Shown here piece after piece: positions 8,952-18,657 of a DNA stretch of 64,000 bases. Location of the stretch: assembly GCA_041663645.1 (NCBI GenBank), contig JBAYMH010000004.1:1-64000 (forward strand), written 5' to 3'. The notes beneath the pieces were generated by a model that was given only the letters and a program-made list of their open reading frames with translations, was not told the DNA's origin and made no database searches. Position numbers and translations under genes: made by a program. The stretch comes from Minisyncoccus sp023229485. Lineage in GTDB: Bacteria; Patescibacteriota; Minisyncoccia; Minisyncoccales; Minisyncoccaceae. Within the stretch, counting starts at the first letter, position 1, and each line of letters begins with the position of its first letter.

Positions 8952-10778
8952 ATGGAAAAAATAAAAAAAATTGAATTACTGTCCCCAGCAAAAGATTATG
9001 CTTGTGGAGTTGCTGCTATAAATGCTGGAGCAGATGCGATATATATAGGAGGACCAAAATTTGGAGCAAGAACTGCTGCCAATAATTCGGTTAGGGATAT
9101 TGGAAATTTGATTGAATATGCTCATCAATTTAGAGTTAAGGTTTACGTTGCTATAAATACGATTCTTTTTGATAACGAACTTCATGAGGCACAAAAAATA
9201 ATAGAAAATGTTTATAAACTAGGAGCTGATGCAATAATTGTGCAGGATATGGGAATATTGGAAATGAAATTACCGCCGATAAAAATAATAGCAAGTACTC
9301 AATGTAATAATTATGATATTGAAAAAATAAAATTTTTAGAAAAAGTAGGAATCAAGCGAGTAATACTTGCTCGAGAACTTTCGCTTGAGCAAATAAAAGA
9401 AATAAGAAAAAATACTAATTTAGAGTTAGAAGGATTTGTTCATGGTGCCTTGTGTGTTAGTATGAGTGGACAATGCTATTTTAGTGAGGCAACTGCAAAA
9501 AGAAGTGCTAATAGGGGGCATTGTTCTCAGCCTTGTCGTCTTCCATATTCTTTGGTTGATAGTGAGGGGAAAGTTCTTGCGAGTAATAAATTCTTATTAT
9601 CTTTAAAAGACCTTAATCTTTCTCAAGATTTAGGAGACTTAATTGATGCTGGACTTGAGTCTTTTAAAATAGAAGGAAGATTAAAAGATGAATATTATGT
9701 TTCAAATACGACCTACTATTATAGAAGAAAGCTTGATAGAATTTTGAAAAGAAAAGAAGGTTTTAAAAAAAGTTCTATCGGTGAGATAGTTTCTAATTGG
9801 GAACCTGATATTGAAAAAACGTTTAATAGAGGATTTACGGATTATTTCTTAAAGGATAATAATTTTGATTTGAATTCTATTTCTCCTAAATCAAAAGGAA
9901 AATTAATTGGTCGAGTAAAAGTGGTTTCGGAGAATTATTTTATTTTGGAAAAAGGTGTCGAATTATCTAATGGGGATGGTTTATGTTTTTTTGATAGGAA
10001 GCATAGATTGGAAGGAAGTAATGTGGTGAAGGTTTTTGGACCTAAAGTATATCTTAATGATATGACTGGAGTTGAGGAGGGGATGGAAATTTATAGAAAT
10101 CTTGATATTGGCTTTGAAAAACAAATTAAGAATAATCCAATAAAAAGGTTTGTTCCAATTGATATTGAAATTAAAGAAATTGATGGTGGTATAGTAATCA
10201 AGGTTTGCGATGAAGAGGGAAATGAGGTTGTTTTAAATAAGGAAATTGAAAAAACTATTGCTGACAATAAGGATGCTGCTTTAGAAAATATAAAATTACA
10301 ATTCTCAAAATTGGGTGATACTATTTATGTAGCTAGGGATGTAAAGATTATTTTAAACCAACCTTTGTTTTTTAAAATTTCTATTTTAAATGCACTTCGA
10401 AGAGAAGTTATTGAAATGTTTGATAAAAAAAGAAAATTATCTTATAGGCGGGAAGAATTTGGCATTATTCCGACAAAGCATTCTTTTCCTATAAAGAATC
10501 TTACTTATGAGGCTAATGTTTCAAATAGTCTAGCTGAAGATTTTTATAACCGTCATGGAGCTGCTTCCATTGAGCCCGCTTTTGAAATATTAGAGGACAA
10601 AAAAGGTAAAAAAATTATGACAACTAAGTATTGTCTTCGCAAGCTAATTGGAAAATGTTCAAAATTAAAAGGGGGTAGCATTAAAGAACCTCTTTATTTA
10701 GTAAATGAAAAGGGTTACAAATTTTTATTAAAGTTTGATTGTAATAAATGTCAAATGGAAATTTATTATAGGGCTTAA
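8952..10778 (+). CDS. Peptidase U32 family protein
   Basis: The 608-residue protein belongs to the U32 'collagenase-like' family. Characterised relatives act in tRNA and rRNA modification (TrhP, RlhA) or ubiquinone hydroxylation (UbiU/V), so 'peptidase' is probably a misnomer. The N-terminal barrel starts with ELLSPAKDYACGVAAINAGA. The family signature is at ~165-195: GALCVSMSGQCYFSE and GHCSQPCR, with cysteines that bind an Fe-S cluster in studied members. C-terminal cysteines (CSKL, CNKCQ) add further possible ligands. It overlaps no gene but follows uvrC by 1 bp, so it is in the uvr operon. The RNA target is unknown. Confidence 0.9.
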   Translation: MEKIKKIELLSPAKDYACGVAAINAGADAIYIGGPKFGARTAANNSVRDIGNLIEYAHQFRVKVYVAINTILFDNELHEAQKIIENVYKLGADAIIVQDMGILEMKLPPIKIIASTQCNNYDIEKIKFLEKVGIKRVILARELSLEQIKEIRKNTNLELEGFVHGALCVSMSGQCYFSEATAKRSANRGHCSQPCRLPYSLVDSEGKVLASNKFLLSLKDLNLSQDLGDLIDAGLESFKIEGRLKDEYYVSNTTYYYRRKLDRILKRKEGFKKSSIGEIVSNWEPDIEKTFNRGFTDYFLKDNNFDLNSISPKSKGKLIGRVKVVSENYFILEKGVELSNGDGLCFFDRKHRLEGSNVVKVFGPKVYLNDMTGVEEGMEIYRNLDIGFEKQIKNNPIKRFVPIDIEIKEIDGGIVIKVCDEEGNEVVLNKEIEKTIADNKDAALENIKLQFSKLGDTIYVARDVKIILNQPLFFKISILNALRREVIEMFDKKRKLSYRREEFGIIPTKHSFPIKNLTYEANVSNSLAEDFYNRHGAASIEPAFEILEDKKGKKIMTTKYCLRKLIGKCSKLKGGSIKEPLYLVNEKGYKFLLKFDCNKCQMEIYYRA

Positions 10779-10788
10779 GAATTAAAAT

Positions 10789-11250
10789 ATGAAGTCATTA
10801 ATTATTTATAGGTCGGTACATAAAGGAAATACTGAAAAAATTGCAAAGGTTATTGCAGAGGAACTCATTAGTGATATTGTTTCTGTTTCAGAGCTTAATA
10901 ATTTTGATGTTTCTTCATATGATTTAATAGGTTTTGGATCTGGCATTTATATGGCTAATTTTAATGGGTTTGTCATATCTGTAATTGATAAATTGCAAGG
11001 TTTTAATGGTAAGAAAGTTTTTATATTTTCCACTAGTGGCTCTCCAAAGAGTTTTTTTAATAGTTTTGATAAACGAATTAAGAAAAAAATTAAAGAAAAT
11101 AATGGAATATTGGTTGGTGAATTTAATTGTCAGGGTTTTGATGCTTTTGGACCATTTAAGCTAGTTGGAGGAATAAATAAGGGTAGACCCAATGATTTAG
11201 ACATAGAAAATACACGAAAATTCGCAAGAAAATTGAAAGAAGCCAACTAG
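10789..11250 (+). CDS. Flavodoxin-domain protein
   Basis: The 153-residue protein has a flavodoxin fold. The N-terminal phosphate-binding loop reads YRSVHKGNTEKIAK (residues ~5-18) after a hydrophobic strand. GFGSGIYMANF (~48-58) and FSTSGSP (~83-89) match the FMN ring-binding loops of the short flavodoxin_5 class. It probably carries single electrons between cytoplasmic redox partners. The partner is not evident; the hydrogenase and ferredoxins in the window are candidates by inference only. It lies 10 bp after the U32 gene and may be co-transcribed with it. Confidence 0.85.
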   Translation: MKSLIIYRSVHKGNTEKIAKVIAEELISDIVSVSELNNFDVSSYDLIGFGSGIYMANFNGFVISVIDKLQGFNGKKVFIFSTSGSPKSFFNSFDKRIKKKIKENNGILVGEFNCQGFDAFGPFKLVGGINKGRPNDLDIENTRKFARKLKEAN

Positions 11251-11297
11251 CTTCTTTTTAAATTGACATAATGTTAAGCAGGACTTAAAATTAATAT

Positions 11298-11762
11298 ATG
11301 AGAAAAGTTTTTACTTTATGTTTTATTAAAAAGAATAACAAAATTCTTCTAGGGATGAAAAAAAGAGGTTTTGGAGAGGGGAAGTGGAATGGATTTGGGG
11401 GAAAGGTTGAAGATGGCGAGTCGATTGAGGATGGAGCAAAGCGTGAATTCGAAGAGGAATGTGGATTACGGGTCTCTCAATTAAAAGAGGTTGGAATCAT
11501 TAATTTTAATTTTTTAGATAGTGGGCAAGAACTGGAGGTTCATATTTTTGTTGTTGAAAATTATAGCGGTAAGGTAATCGAAACTGAAGAGATGTTTCCG
11601 AAATGGTTTGATTTTAATGATATTCCTTTTGATAATATGTGGCTGGATGATCCTTTTTGGTTACCAATGTTTTTAGATGATAAGCATTTTAAGGGAGTGT
11701 TTGTTTTTAAAAATCAGGACAAGATAGATAATTATGAGTTAAGTGTAATTGAAGAAAAATGA
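11298..11762 (+). CDS. NUDIX hydrolase (8-oxo-dGTP diphosphatase-like)
   Basis: The 154-residue protein has a complete NUDIX box, G-x5-E-x7-REFEEECGL, at residues ~37-59. GKWNGFGGKVEDGES just before and inside it resembles the MTH1/MutT group that cleans oxidised purine nucleotides from the pool. Substrate specificity is inferred from this resemblance, not shown. Its TGA stop overlaps the corA-like ATG in the arrangement ATGA, a sign of translational coupling. This overlap also shows TGA acting as a normal stop codon in this organism. Confidence 0.9.
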   Translation: MRKVFTLCFIKKNNKILLGMKKRGFGEGKWNGFGGKVEDGESIEDGAKREFEEECGLRVSQLKEVGIINFNFLDSGQELEVHIFVVENYSGKVIETEEMFPKWFDFNDIPFDNMWLDDPFWLPMFLDDKHFKGVFVFKNQDKIDNYELSVIEEK

Positions 11763-12679
11763 TAGAAATATTTTTTAAAGATATCAAAAAGGAAAAGCTA
11801 GAAAAAATCAATACTTTGAGAGATGGTTGTTGGATAAATATAGAAAAGGTCTCTCATGATGATTTAGAGTATATTGCTAAAATAACGGGTCTTCAAATTT
11901 CTGATTTGGAGGATGTTTTAGATCCGTACGAGCTTCCTCGTATTGAAAGAGAGGGAGAGAATATAATTCTTTTTGTGAGGGATATTGTCAATAACCAAGG
12001 GGATGAATATACTAGTCCTCTTGCAATAATAATTACTAATCGTTATTTTATTACCGCATCAGTATCAAAAAGTAGAACTATTGGGCTGATGTCCAATAGT
12101 ACGGTGTCTTATTCGACCACCCAAAGAACTAAACTTCTAATTAATATCCTATTAAATATATCTAAGAATTACATGAAGGAAATCAAGGCTGTCAAAACCG
12201 ACTTGTCTATGAAGAAAAAAAGTTTGGAAAGGGTAGAAGATATGGATGTCGCAAAGCTTATTGAAAAAGAAGATATTTTAGACCAATACATATCTGCATT
12301 AACTCCAATGAAAAATACAATAGAGTCTATTTTTCAAGGAGGATATATTCAACTTTATAGTTACGATAATGATTTAGTTGAAGATCTTTTGATTGCTGTG
12401 CGACAGTTACTTGATAATTGTTCTACTACGGTTAAAAATATAAGAGCACTTAGAGATGCTTATCAGATTATTGTTACAAATAGATTAAATAATACAATAA
12501 GGGTGTTGACTTCATTGACAGTAATATTGACTATTCCAACAATAATTGGAAGTTTATATGGGATGAATGTTAATATTCCTGGAGAGGATGATAAATTTGT
12601 TTTTTATTATATTGTAATTTTCATTTTAATAGTAATATCAATTTTATATGTATTGTTTAAGAGAAGAAGATGGTTTTAA
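11759..12679 (+). CDS. CorA family divalent-cation transporter
   Basis: The 306-residue inner-membrane protein probably forms a pentameric Mg2+ (or Co2+/Ni2+) channel. The N-terminal cytoplasmic domain is followed by a long helical region and two C-terminal membrane segments (~245-266 and ~279-299). The hallmark YGMN motif (residues ~267-270) lies between them, followed by the short periplasmic loop VNIPGEDD. A basic tail KRRRWF closes the protein. It overlaps the NUDIX gene by 4 bp. Confidence 0.93.
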   Translation: MIEIFFKDIKKEKLEKINTLRDGCWINIEKVSHDDLEYIAKITGLQISDLEDVLDPYELPRIEREGENIILFVRDIVNNQGDEYTSPLAIIITNRYFITASVSKSRTIGLMSNSTVSYSTTQRTKLLINILLNISKNYMKEIKAVKTDLSMKKKSLERVEDMDVAKLIEKEDILDQYISALTPMKNTIESIFQGGYIQLYSYDNDLVEDLLIAVRQLLDNCSTTVKNIRALRDAYQIIVTNRLNNTIRVLTSLTVILTIPTIIGSLYGMNVNIPGEDDKFVFYYIVIFILIVISILYVLFKRRRWF

Positions 12680-12731
12680 GAATAGTTTTTAGTAAATTTT
12701 TACAAAAAATATAAATAGTAATAAAAGGAAA

Positions 12732-14546
12732 ATGAATAGAGAGCTGCTAAAATTTTTTACAGGATTTTTTTTCGCTAGCATACTTTTGCATATTGTGATT
12801 ATTTCATTGGGATTATTACCTTTTACTATAAAAGGTATGGTTTTTGATTATTCTTTTTGGACAATAACATTGATTGGATCTTTTGTTTTTGCTATTTTTT
12901 GTTCTTATCTTGGGTGGGATAGGAAATTTGCTAATAAAATTTCTGTTTCAGTTTTATTTTTTGCATTATTTATAGTCCTTATGTGTGGGTCATATTTTTT
13001 GAATGTAGAAAATTTTTTCTTTACATCTAATAAATTATTTTTGGCAAGTATTAATGATATCAGTAGGCAAAATAAAAATGAAATTAAACGAATAAAAAAT
13101 ATTAATTTTGAAGATCTTACCTACGTTTTTTCTTTAGGGGATAAAAATAATGATTTTGGAAAAACTATTGCTTCGGATAAAAATAACAATATTTATACTG
13201 CGGGAGCTTTTCATGGCACTATTAACTTGGATCCAAGGGGAAAAGTTGAAAAAACTTCTTTGGGTGGAATAGGTAATGACACAGATATTTATATCGCAAA
13301 ACATAATCAGTATGGTGAATTTGTCTGGGGATTTTCGATTGGTTCTATTGGCTATGATTCTCCAAGTGAAATAAGATTGGACAGAGATGGATTTGTTTAT
13401 CTAGTTGGTTATTTTGGTGGAAAAGCTGATTTTGATCCATCAGAGAAAGAGTTTATTCTTGATGCTGGAATTGGGCGTGATGGCTTTATAGTTAAGTATG
13501 ATAGTGATGGAAGATTTTTGTGGGCACAAAAAGTAGGTAATGAGGAAAGTATTCCTTTTGAGGATAGTGATATTAGATTTGAGCAAATTTCTTCAATTGG
13601 ATTTGATTCTAATAATAATGTTTACATTGGCGGTTATTTTAATGGAGAAATTGAATTTAAGGATATAAAAGAAAATATGAATACTTTAATAGCGTCAAAG
13701 TATTCTAAAAATATTTTTTTAGCAAAGTATGATAAAAATGGTAATAATTTGAAAAGCTTAGCTTTGTCTGGGGGAATAATTGGTGAGACTAAGGAAATAT
13801 TAGTGAATTTAGATGGTGATGTTTATTTGGCAGGCATATTTAATTCTAAGATAATTTTTAATCCAGACGAACCTAAAAAAATTAATTACGTTATTGGAGG
13901 GCAGGATATTTTTTTATCGAAATATGATAATGAATTTAATTATTTATGGTCAAAAAAATGGGGAAGCTTGGGAAATGATGATTTGACTTCAATGTCTTTT
14001 TCTCAAGATGGAAATATTATACTGGTTGGAAATTTTAGTAATTTAATAAATTTTCAAGGAACTAAATTGCAGAGTTTTGGTGATAAGGATATTTTTCTCT
14101 CAAAGATTTCTCCTGATGGTGATATTATTTTTGCAAAAAGAGTAGGAGGGGCTGGGCGTGATGGTGGGCTCTCAGTGGCTGTTGATAGTTTGGATGATAT
14201 ATATATTACTGGTTATTTTAGTGGAGTCGTGGATTTCAATTTGAATAAAGGAGGAGAAAAAAGTATTTTGTACTCATTTAGTAGTGGAGATGCTACCGAT
14301 GCCTTTATTTCAAAGTATGATTCAAAGGGTATCTTTTTGTGGGCTAAGTCTCTCGGGGGAGAAGTTTCAATTGAGGAAGAATCTCAAAGTTTTTCAGGGG
14401 TAGTCGTTGATGGTTTTGATTATCCAATAGTAATAGGAAGCTTTGCAGGGGATTTTAATTTTACTGATAGTTTAAGATTATCTTCGGTGGGGGGAGTTGA
14501 TTCTGTGACAGTAAAATATGACCCTGAAGGAAGTATAGGTAAGTAA
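12732..14546 (+). CDS. Membrane-anchored SBBP-type beta-propeller protein
   Basis: The 604-residue protein begins with about three membrane segments (residues ~8-30, ~42-62, ~70-92). A large outward domain of seven or more repeats follows. Each repeat carries variants of 'D-x-D-G-N/D-V-Y-L/I-x-G-x-F' and 'FLAKYDxNGN-LWAK', as in KYDSDGRFLWAQKVG and KYDSKGIFLWAKSLGG. This is the SBBP (seven-bladed beta-propeller) repeat pattern. A surface binding role is likely by analogy; the ligand is unknown. It is followed after 16 bp by another exported protein, probably in the same operon. Confidence 0.82.
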   Translation: MNRELLKFFTGFFFASILLHIVIISLGLLPFTIKGMVFDYSFWTITLIGSFVFAIFCSYLGWDRKFANKISVSVLFFALFIVLMCGSYFLNVENFFFTSNKLFLASINDISRQNKNEIKRIKNINFEDLTYVFSLGDKNNDFGKTIASDKNNNIYTAGAFHGTINLDPRGKVEKTSLGGIGNDTDIYIAKHNQYGEFVWGFSIGSIGYDSPSEIRLDRDGFVYLVGYFGGKADFDPSEKEFILDAGIGRDGFIVKYDSDGRFLWAQKVGNEESIPFEDSDIRFEQISSIGFDSNNNVYIGGYFNGEIEFKDIKENMNTLIASKYSKNIFLAKYDKNGNNLKSLALSGGIIGETKEILVNLDGDVYLAGIFNSKIIFNPDEPKKINYVIGGQDIFLSKYDNEFNYLWSKKWGSLGNDDLTSMSFSQDGNIILVGNFSNLINFQGTKLQSFGDKDIFLSKISPDGDIIFAKRVGGAGRDGGLSVAVDSLDDIYITGYFSGVVDFNLNKGGEKSILYSFSSGDATDAFISKYDSKGIFLWAKSLGGEVSIEEESQSFSGVVVDGFDYPIVIGSFAGDFNFTDSLRLSSVGGVDSVTVKYDPEGSIGK

Positions 14547-14562
14547 AAATAATTTAAAATTT

Positions 14563-15324
14563 ATGAAAAGAAAAAATGAAGGAAACAAAGGATTATTCTT
14601 TATTTTATTTATTCTATTTATAGTTGTTATTTTTTGTTTTTATAATCAGGGTTGGTTTGATTTTGGAGGTAGTAAAAAAGAGGCTATTGTTTTAGAGAAA
14701 AAAGTTGAATCGCCGATTTTAAAGGAATACAAAATAGAGGTGGGTAAAATAAACGAGAAAGTAAATGGTGCAAGTATTGATGCGGAGTACCCAATTTTTA
14801 ATAATGAATCCGTTGATAAGGAGGTGAAATTATTTATTGATGGAAAAATTAAGGATTTTAAGGATTCTTTTTCGGCTGGTTTAGATATTGATAGTACTGA
14901 TCAGTTTTTGAACATTTCTTATGAAAGTAATAAGTATACTAGAAATATATTTAGTATTAAATTTAGTATTATTTATGGTGGAGGAATTCATCCTATTGAG
15001 GATGTTGATTGTAGGACTTATAATCTTGATACTTCAAGGGAAATAAAATTAAAGGATGTTTTTAAAGAAAATTCTGGTTATTTAAATAAAATATCGGGAT
15101 TAGTATATAGTGAATTGATGAAAAATGATGGTGCTGATAGTGCTTGGGTTTCTGATGGCGTGACTCCAAAAGAAGAAAATTTTTCGAAATTTGTCTTGAA
15201 AGATGACAGTATCTTTTTTTATTTTTCTCCTGGAGTAGTGGCATCTAATATTGCTGGCGTAAAAGAAGTTAGATTATCTTTAATAACTGTGAAATTATTT
15301 TTAAGTAATCTACTTGATCAATAG
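14563..15324 (+). CDS. Membrane-anchored DUF4163/DUF3298 (RsiV/PdaC-like) protein
   Basis: The 253-residue protein has one N-terminal membrane segment (residues ~9-28). The outward part resembles the DUF4163-DUF3298 pair: a mixed alpha/beta segment with EYPIFNNESVDKEVKLFI (~70-90), then the typical YGGGIHPIEDVDCRTYNLD (~138-156) and FFYFSPGVVASNIAGVKEV. Relatives include the lysozyme-binding anti-sigma factor RsiV and the wall deacetylase accessory region of PdaC. No catalytic domain is present here, so a wall-binding or sensing role is the most that can be said. Confidence 0.78.
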   Translation: MKRKNEGNKGLFFILFILFIVVIFCFYNQGWFDFGGSKKEAIVLEKKVESPILKEYKIEVGKINEKVNGASIDAEYPIFNNESVDKEVKLFIDGKIKDFKDSFSAGLDIDSTDQFLNISYESNKYTRNIFSIKFSIIYGGGIHPIEDVDCRTYNLDTSREIKLKDVFKENSGYLNKISGLVYSELMKNDGADSAWVSDGVTPKEENFSKFVLKDDSIFFYFSPGVVASNIAGVKEVRLSLITVKLFLSNLLDQ

Positions 15325-15341
15325 TCATTTAAATTTATATT

Positions 15342-16694
15342 ATGAAAATTTTTTTTTGCGGAGCTTGCCGGGAAGTTACAGGTTCTTGCATATTAGTTGA
15401 AACTGAAAAGATAAAATTTATCGTTGATTGTGGTCTTTTTCAGGACGATAAGTCAAAAATGAAAAACTCTTATTCGTTTGGATTTGATCCTTCGGAAATT
15501 GACTTTGTATTGCTAACACACGCACATACTGATCACTGCGGAAGACTTCCAAAGCTTTATAAAGAGGGGTTTCGAGGAAATATTTACTGCACTCCCGTAA
15601 CTATTGATCTCTCAGAGCAAATGATGATTGATTCGGCTAAAGTCTTTCTCTCCGATGACAATATTAATCCAATATATTTTCCATTGGATGTTGAAAAAAC
15701 AATGACTTGTTTTTCCCCTGTTCCTTATGGACAGGATTATTCTATTAATAAGGAAGTAAGAATCAAGCTTAGCGATGCTGGACATATTCTTGGTTCAGCT
15801 ATTTTTGAAGTTTGGATAAAAGATGGTAAAAATGAAAAAAAATTGGTTTTTTCTGGGGACTTGGGTAATTCTCCTGCACCAATCGTAAAAGATACAGAAT
15901 TTGTTAATGGAGCTGATGTAGTTTTCATTGAATCTACGTATGGGACAAAAACTCATATGTCTAGGGAGCTTGGAAGAAGCAAATTAAAAGAAAGTATAGT
16001 TGAAGTAATAAAAGATAAGGGGACTTTAGTAATCCCGGTTTTTGCGTTAGAGAGAACACAAGAGATAATATTTGAATTAAAGAATATTTTTAAAAATGAG
16101 AATGTTAAAGAGATTCCAGTTTTTTTGGATAGTCCGCTTGCAGTTAGAGTTACTGATATTTATCGAAGATATAGCAATTATTTCGATGAAGAGGTTAAAA
16201 AACTTGTTGGCAAAAAAGATGATTTATTTTATTTTGATGGATTCAAAATGACAAGAAAGAAGGGTGACTCTTTGGGGTTTTCACGATTATCTAATCCTAA
16301 GATTGTGTTGGCTGGTAGTGGTATGTGTAACGGAGGAAGAGTTCTTGATCATTTAAAAAAAAATTTACCAATTGCCAATAATAGGGTTTTGATAATATCT
16401 TTTCAGGTTGAAGGTTCTCTTGGAAGGAAACTTGCCGAGGGAGCGAAAGAAGTAATAATTGGTGAAAAAAAAGTTAAAGTTAGGGCTAATGTTTCTAAAA
16501 TAGAGGCTTTTTCTTCGCATGCAGATTTTCCAAGATTGTTAGCTTGGATTCGGAAAATAAAAAACCCTAGTCCGAAGAATGTTTTTGTGATTCATGGTGA
16601 AGAAGATTTGTCTGTTGATGTTGCAAAAGTGCTTAAAAGCGACTTAGGTCTTAATGCTATCGTTCCAGAATATGGAAAAGTTTATGAAGTGTAG
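15342..16694 (+). CDS. Beta-CASP metallo-beta-lactamase RNase (CPSF/Ysh1-like)
   Basis: The 450-residue protein is a metal-dependent RNA nuclease of the MBL-fold beta-CASP group. The metal-binding HAHTDHCGRLP is at residues ~60-70, further ligands are in LSDAGHILGSA and FSGDLG, and the beta-CASP region ends with the RMMK-type C-terminal segment near FSSHADFPRLLAW and VFVIHGEE. No KH domain precedes it, so it is the bacterial YmdB/TTHA0252-like length class. The substrate is unknown; roles in RNA turnover or maturation are typical. It ends exactly where the convergent minus-strand gene ends. Confidence 0.9.
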   Translation: MKIFFCGACREVTGSCILVETEKIKFIVDCGLFQDDKSKMKNSYSFGFDPSEIDFVLLTHAHTDHCGRLPKLYKEGFRGNIYCTPVTIDLSEQMMIDSAKVFLSDDNINPIYFPLDVEKTMTCFSPVPYGQDYSINKEVRIKLSDAGHILGSAIFEVWIKDGKNEKKLVFSGDLGNSPAPIVKDTEFVNGADVVFIESTYGTKTHMSRELGRSKLKESIVEVIKDKGTLVIPVFALERTQEIIFELKNIFKNENVKEIPVFLDSPLAVRVTDIYRRYSNYFDEEVKKLVGKKDDLFYFDGFKMTRKKGDSLGFSRLSNPKIVLAGSGMCNGGRVLDHLKKNLPIANNRVLIISFQVEGSLGRKLAEGAKEVIIGEKKVKVRANVSKIEAFSSHADFPRLLAWIRKIKNPSPKNVFVIHGEEDLSVDVAKVLKSDLGLNAIVPEYGKVYEV

Positions 16695-17780
16695 TTATTT
16701 TTTCTTTTTTAAATCTTCACTTAGAGAGTATATTGCTTTTGAAGAAATATTTGCCATTTCTCTTATATTTTCTGTAAGTGAATTTTTTTTAAGCTCTTGC
16801 AGGATTGCTTTTAAAATTTGCTTGTTTTTTGTTGGCGGTAGAAGTTCCATAAAGCCTTTTCCAGAAATAGGCTTATTTTTAATTGTCCCCTTGATATTAA
16901 TTCCACCTTCCCAGTAATTTATAGCTCCAAAAATCATTTCTTGATTTATTTTGATTGGTGATGTTTCGAGCGATATTTTGTATTCTGGTATTTCGATTGA
17001 ATAATGCAGTTGATATGTTTGTTTGGTTAGCTTACTAGTATATTTAGTGTCGATTGATTTAATCGAAACGTTATTAGTTGATGTTATTAATCCTTTTTCA
17101 TCAATAATGCTTGCGTGGCAAGTTTTAATTCTATTTCCATAAACAAAACAAAGAATATCGGTATTGTTGTCTAGTTGTAGAGAGAGCCATGTCCATTCAT
17201 CATCGCTTGTTAAGGGGGTTTGAGCCCATTGATGATCCATCCAAGAAAGACCTTTAACTTCTGTCCATCCAGATTTTGTTTTTACTAGACCCGTAGTTTT
17301 CAGTCTTGTTAATGAATAATAATATGTTGTTTTCATTTCTAAATCGATAAATCCATTTTTATTTAGGAGAAGGGGATTCTTTGTCGATTCTAATTTTAGG
17401 TCAATGAAATCATTGACGATGTGGTATGAAAAAGGTGCTGTTTCTTCAATAAGACATCCGTTATCATAATTTATCCAGAGGAGGGGTTTTTGAAAATTGT
17501 TTTTATCAACTAAACATAAGGGGTTTATTTTTTGTTTAGATTCCTCTTTATTGGCTAAAAGATAATGAGAAAAGAAAATATTTTTTAAAGGTAGATTTTT
17601 GATGAATGGAATATTTACTTTTTTTGTTTTTGCAGAAAATAAACAATCCATAAAAAAGAATTCTTCACCATTTATTGCTTTTAGATTTCCATTAAAGTAC
17701 CACCATTCTATTATGTGGTCGTGTTTTTGTTCATCTTGTGGAAATTTAATAGATGTAAATGTTTCTTTATAGGTTTTCAT
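16695..17780 (-). CDS. CrtC/AttH lipocalin-like protein
   Basis: The 361-residue protein matches the CrtC (carotenoid 1,2-hydratase) / AttH lipocalin-like superfamily. The N-terminal HDHIIEWWYFNGNL (residues ~19-32) and central GLSWMDHQWAQ (~172-182) are the family's two signatures. No signal peptide is visible. No carotenoid genes occur here, so hydratase activity should not be assumed; the fold may bind another hydrophobic ligand. It overlaps the upstream DUF2090 gene by 14 bp, so the two are translated together from the promoter near 18.66 kb. Confidence 0.8.
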   Translation of the reverse strand: MKTYKETFTSIKFPQDEQKHDHIIEWWYFNGNLKAINGEEFFFMDCLFSAKTKKVNIPFIKNLPLKNIFFSHYLLANKEESKQKINPLCLVDKNNFQKPLLWINYDNGCLIEETAPFSYHIVNDFIDLKLESTKNPLLLNKNGFIDLEMKTTYYYSLTRLKTTGLVKTKSGWTEVKGLSWMDHQWAQTPLTSDDEWTWLSLQLDNNTDILCFVYGNRIKTCHASIIDEKGLITSTNNVSIKSIDTKYTSKLTKQTYQLHYSIEIPEYKISLETSPIKINQEMIFGAINYWEGGINIKGTIKNKPISGKGFMELLPPTKNKQILKAILQELKKNSLTENIREMANISSKAIYSLSEDLKKKK

Positions 17781-18645
17781 AATTTTTTTCTTTTTCCCAA
17801 ATTAAAATAAATGAAAGAAATTTTTTTGCAATTAATAAAGAAGCTTCTTCAGCATTTATTTTTTTTGAGTAATATTTTTTGATTGGATCCATGAAAATTG
17901 TTCTACCGATCGCAAACCCAATTATTTGTTCAAATTTTGCTGCATCCCGAAGCCATTGTTTGACTTTTTTATCATCTTCGCCTCTGCCGAGAATTATAAT
18001 ATTTGCTTTCTTTGTTTCATTTATTACTATTTCCCATTGCTTTCCATCGAGTCCTTCAAGTTTCCATATAGTTGGGCTTATGGCAGCTTTTATTTCTTTG
18101 ATTGATTCAGCAGTTTTTTGTGCCCTCAATTTTTTATCATAGGTAGCTTTGTCTTGGCAGATTTTGAGGTCATGTTTGGTTGGTGGAACCAGTAATTCAA
18201 GAATTGTCTTAAAATTGTTTTCTTTGCAAAAGGAAGATAATTCGGCGAGGGTTTCTAATTGTTTTTTATTGATGTCTGTATTTTCTTTGTTGTATCTAAC
18301 TAACACTTTTACAAAATCAGGATTAATTTTAAGAATATGGTCTTTGAAATTTCTTCCATAATTAAATTTTAATTGATTTCCTCCGCTTTTTTCGACAGGC
18401 AAGCAAATTTTAATCTTATTTTTTTTTGCGTCTTTAATTATTTTTTCCCCATATTCTTCATCGACGAGAATAGAAAAATCCTTTTTGTCCTTTCTATTTT
18501 CAATGACATCTATTAATCCCTTGAAAATTATCATTTTAAGTTGCTTAATTTCTTTTTTTTGATCATTGCTTGGATTTTCTGTGCTTAAAATGTCTTTTGA
18601 AAATGATGATCTATGATCAAAGGGGAGTATGTATAGCTTTTTCAT
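17767..18645 (-). CDS. DUF2090 aldolase-like TIM-barrel protein
   Basis: The 292-residue protein resembles DUF2090, the aldolase-like domain fused to the C terminus of some IolC sugar kinases. The N-terminal ILPFDHRSSFSKD and internal ILVDEEYGE, LPVEKSGGNQL, LLVPPT and WKLEGLDG segments fit the barrel strands of that family; FAIGRTIFMDPI (~245-256) is the phosphate-site-like end. It is free-standing here without a kinase. The substrate is unknown. It is the first gene of a two-gene minus-strand operon with the lipocalin-like gene and is divergent from the TetR gene. Confidence 0.78.
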   Translation of the reverse strand: MKKLYILPFDHRSSFSKDILSTENPSNDQKKEIKQLKMIIFKGLIDVIENRKDKKDFSILVDEEYGEKIIKDAKKNKIKICLPVEKSGGNQLKFNYGRNFKDHILKINPDFVKVLVRYNKENTDINKKQLETLAELSSFCKENNFKTILELLVPPTKHDLKICQDKATYDKKLRAQKTAESIKEIKAAISPTIWKLEGLDGKQWEIVINETKKANIIILGRGEDDKKVKQWLRDAAKFEQIIGFAIGRTIFMDPIKKYYSKKINAEEASLLIAKKFLSFILIWEKEKNYENL

Positions 18646-18657
18646 ATTTTTTATTTA

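Noticed and set aside
11759..11762. UGA recoding as in Gracilibacteria/SR1
   Set aside because: TGA ends the NUDIX gene in an ATGA overlap and ends the solute-binding protein right before a terminator, while clear proteins never read through TGA.
16654..16917. Plus-strand frame bridging the beta-CASP gene end
   Set aside because: It lies on the complement of the lipocalin-like gene, which has clear family motifs, and overlaps the end of the beta-CASP gene.
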